Assembly: GCF_001544515.1 (NCBI RefSeq)
Contig: NZ_FCOL02000008.1
Span: 62,001 to 126,000 of the forward strand
Source of the DNA: Caballeronia terrestris
GTDB taxonomy: Bacteria; Pseudomonadota; Gammaproteobacteria; Burkholderiales; Burkholderiaceae
Length of the DNA: 64,000 nucleotides
Direction of reading: 5' to 3'
Positions 1-9,202 of the stretch are shown piece after piece; position 1 is the first letter of the stretch; each line of letters opens with the position of its first letter. Position numbers and translations under genes: made by a program. The notes beneath the pieces are model-generated. The model worked only from the letters and a program-made list of their open reading frames with translations. It ran no database searches and was not told where the DNA came from.

Positions 1-104
1 CGGGATGATCGTCGCGGCATCGGTGATGGCGACAGTGCGGTGGGAAAAGCCGGTTGCGGTGGCGGAACGTGGCGTCGGCGTGAGGACTTGAGGCTTCTTG
101 GAAG

Positions 105-540
105 GCTTGCCGCCCGTGAAGAAGCGCGGTGCGTGCGGCGCAATTCTGAATGCTTTCTGACCATCGAGCGCGATAAGTACCGCCGCGCCGAAACGCGTGA
201 AGCCACGAAACGCTCGATTTGATCAAACAGCTTGCCGCCCGCGACTTGGCGCGGTGCGCGCGGCGCAATTCCGAACGCTTCCTGACCATCGAGCGCCATA
301 AGTACCGCCGCGCCGAAGCGCGTGAAGCGACGAAACGCTCGATTTGATCAAACAGCTTGCCGCCCGCGACTTGGCGCGGTGCGTGCGGCGCAATTCTGAA
401 CGCTTCCTGACCATCGAGCGCGATAAGTACCGCCGCGCCGAAGCGCGTGAAGCGACAAGTGTCCGATTTCATCAACAGTTTGCCGCTCATGACCTAACTC
501 GTTGCACGCGGCGCAATATCGGACGCTGTCAGACCGTCGA
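105..540. repeat. 125-bp tandem repeat, about 3.5 copies
   Basis: Three near-identical units begin with GCTTGCCGCCCG at 105, 230 and 355, so the period is exactly 125 bp. A fourth, diverged copy starts near 478 and overlaps the stop codon and last codons of the methyltransferase gene ending at 529. The period is not a multiple of three, so the reading frame shifts from unit to unit, and each unit carries stop codons. This argues against a protein repeat. The function is unknown; it may be an intergenic expansion seeded from the 3' end of the neighbouring gene. Confidence 0.85.
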
Positions 541-1152
541 ACCCTTCCGAAACACCAGACTGAAGTTGTTCGCCGGCATCGGCACGACTTCCTCCAGCAC
601 GAAACCAGCGCCGTGTCCCAGCGCTTCCGCCGCTTCCATGTCACGCACGCCCCAGCGCGGGTCGGTTGCGCGCAGTTGCGCATCGAATGCTTCGTTGCTC
701 GGCGCCGTGTGCGCGCCGTCGCGCTTGTACGGGCCATACAGATAGAGCACACCACCCGCTCCAATCAACCGCCTGGCGCCGTCGAAAAGCGCCTCGGCCG
801 CTTCCCACGGCGCGATGTGGATCATGTTCACGCAGACGATCGCCGCTGCCGATTTCACGTCCCAGTCCGCCGCGCGCACATCGATTGCGAGCGGCGTCTT
901 CAGGTTCGCAAGCCCTTCGTGAACGCGCCACGCCTCGATCGACGCACGCGACGCAGCATCCGGATCGCTCGGCTGCCAGTCGATACCCGGCAGCGCCCGC
1001 GCGCAATGCACGGCGTGCTGGCCGGTGCCGCTCGCGATCTCCAGCACGACGCCGCTCTTCGGCAACACGCGCGCGAGCACGGAGAGGATGGCGTCGCGAT
1101 TGCGCTCGGCGGCGGGCGCCTTGCGGCGTACGGCGATGTCGGAATCGGTCAT
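529..1152 (-). CDS. DUF938 family SAM-dependent methyltransferase
   Basis: Predicted soluble class I methyltransferase of 207 residues. The motif I loop EIASGTGQHAVH (about residues 38-49) binds S-adenosylmethionine, and the acidic and NMIHIAPW motifs further on match the DUF938 family. The substrate of that family is not established to my knowledge. I chose the ATG at 1152 because an AAGGGAG ribosome site lies about 8 bases upstream; an in-frame ATG at 1206 would add 18 residues without a good site. Its 3' end lies inside the diverged copy of the 125-bp tandem repeat, so its last few residues may have been shaped by that repeat. Confidence 0.85.
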   Translation of the reverse strand: MTDSDIAVRRKAPAAERNRDAILSVLARVLPKSGVVLEIASGTGQHAVHCARALPGIDWQPSDPDAASRASIEAWRVHEGLANLKTPLAIDVRAADWDVKSAAAIVCVNMIHIAPWEAAEALFDGARRLIGAGGVLYLYGPYKRDGAHTAPSNEAFDAQLRATDPRWGVRDMEAAEALGHGAGFVLEEVVPMPANNFSLVFRKGSTV

Positions 1153-1376
1153 GTGAGCGGCTCCCTTCAATCGATGGATTGCGCCGAGCGTAAGTGCGCG
1201 CGACATCGCGAGTCAAGCACGCAAGCACCCACATGGCGCGAATCGTGCTGACGTGCAGCCCGCGCGAGCAAACCTGTATCCTTCAACCTGCGCTTTCGAC
1301 CTGCACGCAGTTCGACGCTTGAGGGAGCAACCCGCCCGCCGCGCATTTCACCCGGCAGCCGAGACGGAGCAAGACC

Positions 1377-1928
1377 ATGCAAGAACCCGACAACGAAAAA
1401 CCCCAAGGCCCCGACGAAGACATGATCGCGTTCGCGAGCGAAGTCTTCGACGTCGCCCGGCGCGGCGATGCGGCGATGCTCGACGCCCTGCTGTCGAAGG
1501 GCCTCCCGCCGAACCTGCGCAACGACCATGGCGACACGCTCGTAATGCTCGCGAGCTACCACGGCCACGCCGACGCGGTGCGCGTGCTCCTCGAACACAA
1601 GGCCGATCCCGATCTGCGCAACGATCGCGGCCAGACGCCGATCGCGGGCGCCGCGTTCAAGGGCTACATGCCGGTGATCGAAGTGCTGCTCGCGCACGGC
1701 GCGGATGTCGAGGGCGCGTCGCCGGATGGCCGCACGGCGCTGATGATCGCGGCGATGTTCAATCGCGTCGAACTGGTGGAGTATCTGATCGCGCACGGCG
1801 CGAACCCCGGGGCGCGCGACGCGAACGGCTTCTCTGCGCGCGATGCCGCTGAAAAGATGGGAGCGCCCGATTCCGTCGCGCGGCTCGCCGCGGCAACTGA
1901 AGCGCGTTTAAACCCTTCGGGCGACTGA
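1377..1928 (+). CDS. Ankyrin repeat protein
   Basis: A 183-residue protein made almost wholly of ankyrin repeats. About four to five units are visible between residues 20 and 160, with the usual GHTPL-like turns (for example DHGDTLVMLASYHGHADAV and DGRTALMIAAMFNRVELV) and the helix pair ending in LLxHGAD. There is no signal peptide or membrane segment, so a cytoplasmic protein-protein binding role is likely. A GGAG ribosome site precedes the ATG. Nothing in the neighbours names its partner; it is transcribed away from the divergent methyltransferase gene. The family assignment is firm and the function is open. Confidence 0.85.
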   Translation: MQEPDNEKPQGPDEDMIAFASEVFDVARRGDAAMLDALLSKGLPPNLRNDHGDTLVMLASYHGHADAVRVLLEHKADPDLRNDRGQTPIAGAAFKGYMPVIEVLLAHGADVEGASPDGRTALMIAAMFNRVELVEYLIAHGANPGARDANGFSARDAAEKMGAPDSVARLAAATEARLNPSGD

Positions 1929-2028
1929 AGCCCCGCAGCGCGCGTTCACTTCTCAATCCGCCCCGGCCACGCAGGCTCAGTCCGGGGCGATCTGACCCAA
2001 GGCAGGCGGCCCGGACAATGGAGCTTTT

Positions 2029-3207
2029 GTGATGACTGGCGGTTTCTCGCGTCGAAGTCGAAATGGTTCAGCCCGAGATCTGTCGTTGCCGGCGATGCTG
2101 GCGCTTGGCCTTGCCGTGGCGGCGCTCCTTGCCGCGTGGCAGCGCCGCGCACGGCTGAGTGCCCTCGCCGCGCTCTGTGCGTTGTCGGCGTGCAGCCTCT
2201 TGCCGCAGCAGTCGCCCGTGCCGATCGTCGAGCACTCGTACCAGCCGCCGCCGAGCGAAGGCGAAGCCGCCGATGCCGAGGAGCCGTCGTCGGCGGTGGT
2301 CGTCGCCGAAGCCGAGCCTGCGTCGCAAGCGAAAACGCCGCCTCCGCCAAAGCCGAAACGCCGTGTCGTGAAGCCGAAGCCCGTGGCGCCGCCTGCTCCG
2401 CCGCCGGTGGAAGAGCCGGAGCCCCCGCCTCCGCCGCAGATCATCTCGACGCGCATCCTCCAGCACGACCAGCTCCACGGCCTGCTCGACAGCGAAGTGC
2501 AGCGTCCCGACGGCAAGGTGATCGGCCGGGCGATCGACCTCTTCGTCGACAACGCCGCGAAGCCAAAGCTGATGATGGTAAACCTCGCGGGCTTCCTCGG
2601 CGTGGGCGATCGCAAGGTCGTGTTTCCGTGGACGGCGTTCCGCTTTACCCCGGCCGCGAAAACCGCCGCGATCACGCTCGGCGCGCCTCCGCCGGGCACG
2701 CCGAAACCGAAGACCGATGCCGTGCCCAAGCCGCTGCCGGTCAAGGACGTGCCGCCGAACCTCGCGCAGCTCGTCGATTCGACGGTTCTCGCGAAAAACG
2801 GCGGCCGCATGGGCCGCGTGGTCGACGTGCTGATCGACTCGCAGGCGCAGCCGCAGGCCGTCGTTGTCGACCTGAGCGATTCGCTCTCCGGCGACAAGCG
2901 GCACGTCGCGGCGAACTGGGGCGACTTGCGGCTCGTGACACGCAACAAGGCGCTGCAATTGCAGATGGATTTCACCGACGCCCAGTTGAAGGCGTCACCC
3001 ACTTACGGACCCGAACAACCGATCAAGATCGTTTCTCCCGTGGTGCCCGCGCCGGCTTCCGCCACCGCTGCCGCTTCGGCCCCCGCGTCCGCCGCGTCGT
3101 CTTCGTCGGGCGCCGTCGCGACCGGCGCGGTGGCGTCGGGCGCGTCGGGCGCGTCGGGGGCCGCGGGCGTGGCAGGTGCGGCTTCAGCCGCGCGCTCCTC
3201 CAGATAA
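2029..3207 (+). CDS. PRC-barrel domain envelope protein
   Basis: A 392-residue protein with a hydrophobic stretch at about residues 20-37 and a second one ending in a lipobox-like LSAC (Cys55). It then has a Pro/Lys-rich linker (about 100-140, runs of PPPPKPK), two PRC-barrel-like domains (about 141-205 and 250-312) and a Ala/Ser/Gly-rich tail. The layout suggests an envelope-anchored protein whose linker spans the periplasm. The N-terminus is uncertain: if it is a lipoprotein, translation may begin at the internal Met23 or another codon nearer the lipobox. PRC barrels bind RNA-processing or photosynthetic partners in other proteins, so the domain does not give a specific role here. Confidence 0.75.
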   Translation: MMTGGFSRRSRNGSARDLSLPAMLALGLAVAALLAAWQRRARLSALAALCALSACSLLPQQSPVPIVEHSYQPPPSEGEAADAEEPSSAVVVAEAEPASQAKTPPPPKPKRRVVKPKPVAPPAPPPVEEPEPPPPPQIISTRILQHDQLHGLLDSEVQRPDGKVIGRAIDLFVDNAAKPKLMMVNLAGFLGVGDRKVVFPWTAFRFTPAAKTAAITLGAPPPGTPKPKTDAVPKPLPVKDVPPNLAQLVDSTVLAKNGGRMGRVVDVLIDSQAQPQAVVVDLSDSLSGDKRHVAANWGDLRLVTRNKALQLQMDFTDAQLKASPTYGPEQPIKIVSPVVPAPASATAAASAPASAASSSSGAVATGAVASGASGASGAAGVAGAASAARSSR

Positions 3208-3231
3208 CGACAACGAGACCGATCCACAACA

Positions 3232-4470
3232 ATGGTAATTGCACGAAGTCTTCGCGCGCTCGACTGGCTGAACTTCTTCGTCGCCAACGTGCAGACCGGC
3301 TTCGGCCCTTTCATCGCGTCGTACCTTTCGGCCAACAAATGGACGCAGGGCGAGATCGGCCTGATGCTCTCCGTCGGCACGATCAGCGCGATGGCGAGCC
3401 AGTTGCCGGCGGGCGCGCTCGTCGACGCGATGCGCAACAAGAAATTCGCCGCCGCCTCCGCGATCGTCGCGATCATCGCGAGCGCGCTCTTTCTCGCGGC
3501 GAGTCCGACGTTCGTGATGGTCTTCGCCGCCGAAGTGCTGCACGGCTTCGCGAGCTGCATGCTCGTGCCCGCGATGGCGGCGATCTCCTACGCGCTCGTG
3601 TCCCGCGCCGATCTCGGCGACCGGCTCGGACGCAACGCGCGCTGGGCGTCGATCGGCAGCGCGCTCACCGCCGCCTTGATGGGCGTGTTCGGTGAGTATT
3701 TCTCGCTGCGCTCGGTGTTCTTCCTGACAGCCGCGCTCGCGCTGCCGGCGCTCGTCGCGCTCTCGATGATCCATCACGAGATGGCGCCGAAGCTGCCGCG
3801 CGGCAGCCCGAAGGAGAAAAAGCTCACCGAGACCGGCGAGGAGCGTGAGACCCTGCGCGAGATGCTGCAGGACAAGCGGCTCCTGATCTTCGCGGCGTGC
3901 GTCGTGCTGTTTCACCTCTCGAACGCGGCAATGCTCAATCTCGCCGCGGGCGAAGTCACGGCGCACATGGGCGACAACGTTCAACTCGTGATCGCCGCGT
4001 GCATCATCGTGCCGCAGTTCATCGTCGCGGCGCTGTCGCCGTGGGTCGGGCGGCAGGCGCAGCGCTGGGGACGGCGCCCGGTGCTGATCCTGGGCTTTTG
4101 CGCGCTGCCGGTGCGCGCGCTGTTGTTTGCCGGCGTGAGCAGCCCGTACCTGCTCGTGCCGGTGCAGATGCTCGACGGCATCAGCGCGGCGGTGTTCGGC
4201 GTGATGCTGCCACTGATCGCCGCCGACGTCGCCGGTGGCAAGGGCCGCTACAACCTGTGCATCGGCTTCTTCGGGCTGGCGGCAGGCGTCGGCGCGACAC
4301 TTTCGACGGCGGCGGCAGGCTTCGCCGCCGACCGCTTCGGCACGTCGATGAGCTTCTTCGGGCTTGCTGCGGCCGGCGCGCTCGCGGCCGCGCTCGTCTG
4401 GCTCGCGATGCCGGAAACGCGCGAGGCGGCGCTTACGAAGGAAGCCGAGAAGCCGCCGGTCGAGGCTTGA
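3232..4470 (+). CDS. MFS family transporter
   Basis: A 412-residue polytopic inner-membrane protein with the 12-helix outline of the major facilitator superfamily. Two halves are split by a charged cytoplasmic loop near residues 185-210 (KEKKLTETGEERETLREM). The N-terminal half shows the loop RNKKFAAA after helix 2, where the family's motif A normally sits in a basic form. The substrate cannot be inferred from sequence; drug or organic-anion efflux is possible. It starts 24 bases after the PRC-barrel gene and may be co-transcribed with it. It converges with the flavoprotein gene, leaving only two bases between stop codons. Confidence 0.85.
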   Translation: MVIARSLRALDWLNFFVANVQTGFGPFIASYLSANKWTQGEIGLMLSVGTISAMASQLPAGALVDAMRNKKFAAASAIVAIIASALFLAASPTFVMVFAAEVLHGFASCMLVPAMAAISYALVSRADLGDRLGRNARWASIGSALTAALMGVFGEYFSLRSVFFLTAALALPALVALSMIHHEMAPKLPRGSPKEKKLTETGEERETLREMLQDKRLLIFAACVVLFHLSNAAMLNLAAGEVTAHMGDNVQLVIAACIIVPQFIVAALSPWVGRQAQRWGRRPVLILGFCALPVRALLFAGVSSPYLLVPVQMLDGISAAVFGVMLPLIAADVAGGKGRYNLCIGFFGLAAGVGATLSTAAAGFAADRFGTSMSFFGLAAAGALAAALVWLAMPETREAALTKEAEKPPVEA

Positions 4471-4472
4471 GC

Positions 4473-5855
4473 TTATTTGAGCGGCTTCAACATGCCGAGC
4501 AGCGTCGGGATCAGTTCGCTGACGGTCGGATGGATGTGCATCGCCTGTTGCAGCGTCGTGTAGGGCGCGCCCGCGTTCATGATGTCGACGAACGTATGGA
4601 TCGCTTCATCGCCTTCGATGCCGTGGATCGCCGCGCCCAGAATCCGCTTCGTCTTCGCGTCGACCAACGCTTTCATGAAGCCGTCCGTCTCGCCGCGTTC
4701 GCGCGCGCGCCCCACGCGTGACATCGGCATCCTTGCGATCAGCGCGTCCAGGCCCGCCGCGCGCACTTCGCTCTCGCTCATCCCGACACGCGCGAACGGC
4801 GGATCGACGAACACCGCGTAGGTCATGATCCGCGTATCGACGCTGCGCGCTTCGCCGTCGAGCAGATTCGCCGCGACGACCTCGAAATCGTTGTACGACG
4901 TATGCGTGAACGCGCCGCGCCCGTTTACATCGCCGATCGCCCAGATGCCCTCGACCTTCGTGCGCAACTGGCCGTCGACTTCGATCAGGCCGTGCTTGTC
5001 GGTGGCGAGGCCCGCGGCGTCGAGGCCGAGGTCGTCGGTATTGGGCTGGCGGCCGGTCGCGAAGAGCAGATGCGAGGCGTCGATCGTCGCTTCGTTCAGC
5101 GTGATCCGCACGCCGTTGCCGAACGGCTCCAGGCGTGTCGGCTCCCCGCCGAAACGGAACTCGACGCCCTCCTTCGCCAACACCGCCTGCACGCTCTCGG
5201 CGAAATCGGCGTCCTCGCGGACGAGCACTCGCTTGCCGCGCACGAGCACCGTCACGCGGCTGCCGAAGCGGCGAAACATCTGCGCGAATTCGAGCGCGAT
5301 ATAGCTCCCGCCGACGATCACCAGATGCTCAGGCACCTCGGTGAGATCGAGCAGCGTCGAGTTGGTCAGATACGAAATGCGCTCGATGCCGTCGATGTCG
5401 GGAATCGTCGGGCGCGTGCCGGTGTTGATGAAAACCGTATCGGCTTGCAGGTCGTGCTGTTGGCCGTCGTTCCCGTCGATACGGATCGCATGCGGCCCGG
5501 TGAAGCGCGCGTGGCCGGTGAAAACCGTCATGTTGGGCGTATCGCGCAGCCATTTCTCGACGCCGTTGCGCGACTGGCCGATCACCTCGTCCTTGCGTGC
5601 CTTCACGCGCGCCATGTCGATGCGCACGTCGCCCGCGATCATCACGCCGTACTCCGCCGCGTGGCGCGCGACGTACGCGGCGCGCGCGCTCGCGACGTAC
5701 GTCTTGGTCGGCGTGCAGCCGACGTTCACGCAGGTGCCGCCGAACAGATGCCGCTCGATGACCGCCGTCTTGCGTCCGCTTTGCGCGAGGCGCACGGCGA
5801 GCGGCGAGCCGCCTTGTCCGGTGCCGATCACGACGGCGTCGAAATGCTGTGACAT
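4473..5855 (-). CDS. FAD-dependent NAD(P)-disulfide oxidoreductase, MerA/Lpd-like
   Basis: A 460-residue class I pyridine nucleotide-disulfide oxidoreductase. Visible features are the FAD-binding GTGQGG at residues 11-16, the redox-active pair GGTCVNVGC (Cys42, Cys47), a second Rossmann motif VGGSYIALE for NAD(P)H, the AIGDVNG FAD motif, and the C-terminal HIHPTVSE with the catalytic His-Glu pair (His442, Glu447). It lacks an N-terminal heavy-metal domain and the C-terminal cysteine pair of true mercuric reductases, so the substrate is probably another disulfide or quinone. The start at 5855 is supported by GGGAGG a few bases upstream; an ATG at 5903 would add 16 residues. No lipoyl or mer genes lie nearby. 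Confidence 0.85.
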   Translation of the reverse strand: MSQHFDAVVIGTGQGGSPLAVRLAQSGRKTAVIERHLFGGTCVNVGCTPTKTYVASARAAYVARHAAEYGVMIAGDVRIDMARVKARKDEVIGQSRNGVEKWLRDTPNMTVFTGHARFTGPHAIRIDGNDGQQHDLQADTVFINTGTRPTIPDIDGIERISYLTNSTLLDLTEVPEHLVIVGGSYIALEFAQMFRRFGSRVTVLVRGKRVLVREDADFAESVQAVLAKEGVEFRFGGEPTRLEPFGNGVRITLNEATIDASHLLFATGRQPNTDDLGLDAAGLATDKHGLIEVDGQLRTKVEGIWAIGDVNGRGAFTHTSYNDFEVVAANLLDGEARSVDTRIMTYAVFVDPPFARVGMSESEVRAAGLDALIARMPMSRVGRARERGETDGFMKALVDAKTKRILGAAIHGIEGDEAIHTFVDIMNAGAPYTTLQQAMHIHPTVSELIPTLLGMLKPLK

Positions 5856-6029
5856 GGGAACCTCCCGCGATTGCGTTGCATTGCGTTGAACGAGGGTCGT
5901 CACATCTTACGCGTCGCGGGCGCCGATTGCGTGCACCAAAAGGCGCGACGGGCATGGGCCGTGCTACCTTGATTCATCTTCCGGCCACAGAAAAAACGCC
6001 GGCCATTTCCCCTCAGCAGACAGGTTTCC

Positions 6030-7343
6030 ATGACCGAGACGATGTGGTTTCTCGTCGTTGGCGGTGTACTCATCCTCATGGGACTTGCCAGTTCGACGTT
6101 CAAGCATCTGCCGATCAGCACAGCGATGTGCTACCTCGCGATCGGCTTCGGCCTCGGGCCCGCGGGCGCAGGCCTTCTCTCCCTCGATCTCCTCGCCGAT
6201 GCGACCGTGCTGCGCCGCATCACCGAAGTCGCGATGCTCGTGTCGCTGTTCGCGATCGGCCTGCGCCTGCGCGTTCCGCCGACCGATCGCATCTGGCTGC
6301 TACCGCTGCGGCTCGGGGTCGTAGCGATGGTGCTGACCGTCGCCGCGCTGACGCTCGTCGGCGTGTATCTGCTCGGCCTGAACTGGGGCCCGTCGCTGCT
6401 GCTCGCGGCGATGCTCGCGCCGACCGACCCCGTGCTCGCCCACGACGTGCAAGTCGAGCGTCCCGGCGACATCGACTTGCTGCGCTTTTCGCTGACGGGC
6501 GAAGGCGGCCTGAACGACGGCATCGCGCTGCCGTTCGCGCTGCTCGGCGTCGCCGTGTGCAAGTACGAGGCGTCGCCGGGGGAGGCGCTCTCGTGGGCGT
6601 TCACGGGCGAGGCGCTGTGGGGCGTCGCGGGCGCGCTCGCGAGCGGCTGGCTGCTCGGTGATCTCGCCGTGCGGCTCGTCGCGTTCCTGCGCACGCGCCA
6701 CGGCCAGGCGCTTGGCCCCGAGGGCTTCTATGCGCTCGGATTAATCGCGTTATCGTACGGCGTCGCACAATTGCTGCACACGTACGCGTTTCTCGCGGTG
6801 TTCGCGGCCGGCCTCGCGATGCGCCGCGTCGAGCAGAAGGCGAGCGGCGACAAGTCGCCGCGCGAGGCAATGGGCACGATCGACGCCGACGACGTCGGCT
6901 CGGTTGCGTCCGATCCGGAGCGCGCGCACGCGTTCATGGCGGAACGCGTGCTCGGCTTCACGATCGAACTGGAACGGATCGCGGAGGTGGCGATCATGCT
7001 GATCGTCGGGGCGGTGCTCGCGAACTACTGGCAGCCGATGTTGACCTGGCACGCGGTGATCCTGATCGTCGCCCTGTTCGTGGTCGTGCGGCCGGCGGCC
7101 GTCGAGGCGTCGCTCGTCGGATCAATGGCGACGGGGCCGCAGCGGCGGCTGATGAGCTGGTTCGGGATACGCGGCGTCGGCTCGTTCTATTACCTGATGT
7201 TCGCGCTCGAACACGCGCCGAAAAGCGCCGCCGGACCGCTGATTCCGCTCGTGATCGCGGTGATCACGGCGTCGGTGATCGTGCACGGCATCTCTTCGAC
7301 GCCGCTGATGAAGTGGTATCAGCGCGGACGGTCAACCCTATGA
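6030..7343 (+). CDS. CPA1 family cation:proton antiporter
   Basis: A 437-residue membrane protein with about 12 predicted helices. The motifs APTDPVLA and GEGGLNDG, with conserved acidic residues in mid-membrane, mark the monovalent cation/proton antiporter CPA1 (NhaP-like) family. It probably exchanges Na+ or K+ for H+ across the inner membrane, which supports pH and ion homeostasis. The stop codon overlaps the start of the next gene as ATGA, so the downstream P-loop protein is translationally coupled to it. The large cytoplasmic segment around residues 265-305 (KASGDKSPREAM...) is hydrophilic and may be regulatory. Confidence 0.9.
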   Translation: MTETMWFLVVGGVLILMGLASSTFKHLPISTAMCYLAIGFGLGPAGAGLLSLDLLADATVLRRITEVAMLVSLFAIGLRLRVPPTDRIWLLPLRLGVVAMVLTVAALTLVGVYLLGLNWGPSLLLAAMLAPTDPVLAHDVQVERPGDIDLLRFSLTGEGGLNDGIALPFALLGVAVCKYEASPGEALSWAFTGEALWGVAGALASGWLLGDLAVRLVAFLRTRHGQALGPEGFYALGLIALSYGVAQLLHTYAFLAVFAAGLAMRRVEQKASGDKSPREAMGTIDADDVGSVASDPERAHAFMAERVLGFTIELERIAEVAIMLIVGAVLANYWQPMLTWHAVILIVALFVVVRPAAVEASLVGSMATGPQRRLMSWFGIRGVGSFYYLMFALEHAPKSAAGPLIPLVIAVITASVIVHGISSTPLMKWYQRGRSTL

Positions 7344-7915
7344 CACATCTGATTTTCTTCTGCGGCCACGCCGGCACCGGCAAGACGACGCTCGCCAAGC
7401 GGCTGGTGCCGCGGCTCATGCGCGCGACTGGCGAACCGTTCTGCATGCTCGACAAGGACACGCTCTACGGCGCATACAGCGCCGCCGCGATGGGCGCGCT
7501 GACCGGCGACCCGAACGATCGCGACAGCCCGTTTTTTTTGCAGCACTTGCGCGATCCCGAGTATCGATCGCTGATCGATACCGCTCGGGAGAATCTCGAA
7601 CTCGGTGTATCCGCGGCGGTGGTCGCGCCGTTGTCCCGTGAAGTGCGCGACGGGCGGATTTTCGAGCGCGCGTGGCTCGGCATCGGTGATGAGGTGACGC
7701 TGCGCGTCGTCTGGGTTCATGTCGATGAAAACGTGGCGCGTGAGCGGATCGTCGCGCGTGGCGATCCGAACGACGCGTACAAGCTCGCGCACTGGGACGA
7801 GTACAAGACGCGCCGCTTCGTGCCGGGTGGCGACTCGTGCCGCGATCTGCTGGCGTTCGACAACTCCGCGCCGTCGGATGAAGCTTATGAGGAACTGCTG
7901 AAGCGCCTTACGTAG
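7340..7915 (+). CDS. P-loop kinase-like AAA family protein
   Basis: A 191-residue protein of the zeta/gluconate-kinase-like AAA_33 group. The Walker A is GHAGTGKTT (residues 9-17), followed by LAKRL and a lid-like region with ARERIVARGDPND, where basic residues usually clamp the phosphate donor. It may phosphorylate a small molecule, but the substrate cannot be told. The ATG at 7340 overlaps the antiporter stop by four bases (ATGA); a GTG at 7313 is less likely. It is followed by a strong bidirectional terminator, so antiporter and kinase-like protein form a two-gene operon. Confidence 0.8.
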   Translation: MTHLIFFCGHAGTGKTTLAKRLVPRLMRATGEPFCMLDKDTLYGAYSAAAMGALTGDPNDRDSPFFLQHLRDPEYRSLIDTARENLELGVSAAVVAPLSREVRDGRIFERAWLGIGDEVTLRVVWVHVDENVARERIVARGDPNDAYKLAHWDEYKTRRFVPGGDSCRDLLAFDNSAPSDEAYEELLKRLT

Positions 7916-8030
7916 TGGCTTGAGTCGAGGAAGCCACGCACTGCGACACCACCGGCGCTTTGCTCGTTTTCGCCACTCGGCACGCTGACCGGAGAACCTG
8001 CACCAAGCCATCCCGCCTGCCCCGGCGCAC

Positions 8031-8054
8031 AAAAAAGGCGCCGAAGCGCCTTTT
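8031..8054. terminator. Bidirectional rho-independent terminator
   Basis: A 9-bp stem AAAAGGCGC/GCGCCTTTT with loop CGAA is flanked by A and T runs, so it can end transcription from the kinase-like gene on the left and from the saccharopine-dehydrogenase-like gene on the right. Confidence 0.85.
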
Positions 8055-8075
8055 CGTCTCTCAGGTTTTTTGTTT

Positions 8076-9185
8076 TTACGCCGCCGCAAGCCGCCGCGTC
8101 GCCTGCACCACGCTCTCCCCTTCGTACAAACGCCCGAAGCGATTGCTCAGGAACGCATCGAGCGGCACCTGCTCCTGGCGAATGAAGCCACTTTGCGGCA
8201 AGACGCCCTCGCGGAACAGATCGAGTTCCGCGCAGATCGCGCCAGCGGTCGTGATCTGGATTGCGCTCATCGGCACGCCGCAGACATCCTTCGCGAAAAT
8301 CTTGCGCGTGAACACGTCCTGCACGAGCTGGCCGCCCCGCATGCCTGTCACCGTCACGAAGATCAGCACGACGTCCTGCGCCGTCGACGGCACCGCGCGC
8401 TTCAGCATCGCCTTCAGGCCGTCGCGATCGGTGGACATGCGCAAATCGTCGAGCAGGAACTTCATCAGGTCGCGATGACCCGGATAGCGCACCGACTTGT
8501 AGTCGAGCGTCTCGACCTTGCCCGCGAGCGTCTCGCACAGCGTGCCGAGCCCGCCCGACGTGTTGAACGCCTCGTATTCGGTGCCGTCGAGCGAGAAATG
8601 CTCGACGCCTTCGAGCGGCTGGACCCATTGCGTGCGACCGTCACGGATCGCTTCGCACGGCTGGCAGTACTCGTTGATCAGGCCGTCAATGCTCCACGTC
8701 AGGTTGTACTTCAGCGCGTTGGTCGGAAACTCCGGCAGCGCGCCGACGCGCATTTTCACTTCGCGAACGTCGTCGAGGCGCTTCGCCAGATCGTGCGCGA
8801 CGATGCCGATGAACCCCGGCGCGAGGCCGCACTGCGGCATGAACGCCTGCTGCGAGTCGTCGGCGATCGCGCGGATCGCGTGGGTCGCGCGCACATCTTC
8901 GGTGAGGTCGAAATAGTGGACGCCCGCCGCTTTCGCCGCCGATGCCACGTTGATCGCAAGGTAGTACGGCAGCGCGTTGATGAGCGCGTCGAAACCTTGC
9001 AAGGCGTGGCGCAAGGCGGCAGTATCGGCGGAATCGACGCGGCGCGTCTCGATGCCCTGCTCGTCGAGCAGCGCGAGCGCAGCGGTATCGCGGTCGAACG
9101 CGACGACTTCGAAATCGCCGCTTTCACGCAGCAGGTGGGCGATGCTTTGACCGATCAAGCCGGCGCCTATCAGGGCTACTTTCAT
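8076..9185 (-). CDS. Saccharopine dehydrogenase family protein
   Basis: A 369-residue oxidoreductase with an N-terminal Rossmann fold (GAGLIG, residues 7-12) and a C-terminal saccharopine dehydrogenase-type catalytic domain. The segment MPQCGLAPGFIGI is typical of the lysine 6-dehydrogenase/carboxynorspermidine-synthase branch. It probably uses NAD(P)+ on an amino acid such as lysine. An Lrp/AsnC regulator on the same strand immediately upstream supports a role in amino-acid catabolism and suggests control by that regulator. The exact substrate is not shown by the sequence. Confidence 0.8.
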   Translation of the reverse strand: MKVALIGAGLIGQSIAHLLRESGDFEVVAFDRDTAALALLDEQGIETRRVDSADTAALRHALQGFDALINALPYYLAINVASAAKAAGVHYFDLTEDVRATHAIRAIADDSQQAFMPQCGLAPGFIGIVAHDLAKRLDDVREVKMRVGALPEFPTNALKYNLTWSIDGLINEYCQPCEAIRDGRTQWVQPLEGVEHFSLDGTEYEAFNTSGGLGTLCETLAGKVETLDYKSVRYPGHRDLMKFLLDDLRMSTDRDGLKAMLKRAVPSTAQDVVLIFVTVTGMRGGQLVQDVFTRKIFAKDVCGVPMSAIQITTAGAICAELDLFREGVLPQSGFIRQEQVPLDAFLSNRFGRLYEGESVVQATRRLAAA

Positions 9186-9202
9186 TCTTATCTCCTGTCG
9201 AA

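Noticed and set aside
105..540. A CRISPR array
   Set aside because: The repeats are contiguous and 125 bp long with no unique spacers, and no cas genes are nearby.
344..745. Open frames through the 125-bp repeat array on both strands
   Set aside because: The 125-bp period shifts frame between units and the + frame overlaps the methyltransferase gene on the opposite strand.
2136..3695. 519-codon + frame overlapping the PRC-barrel and MFS genes
   Set aside because: Arg-rich and low-complexity; the other frame encodes recognisable PRC-barrel and MFS proteins.
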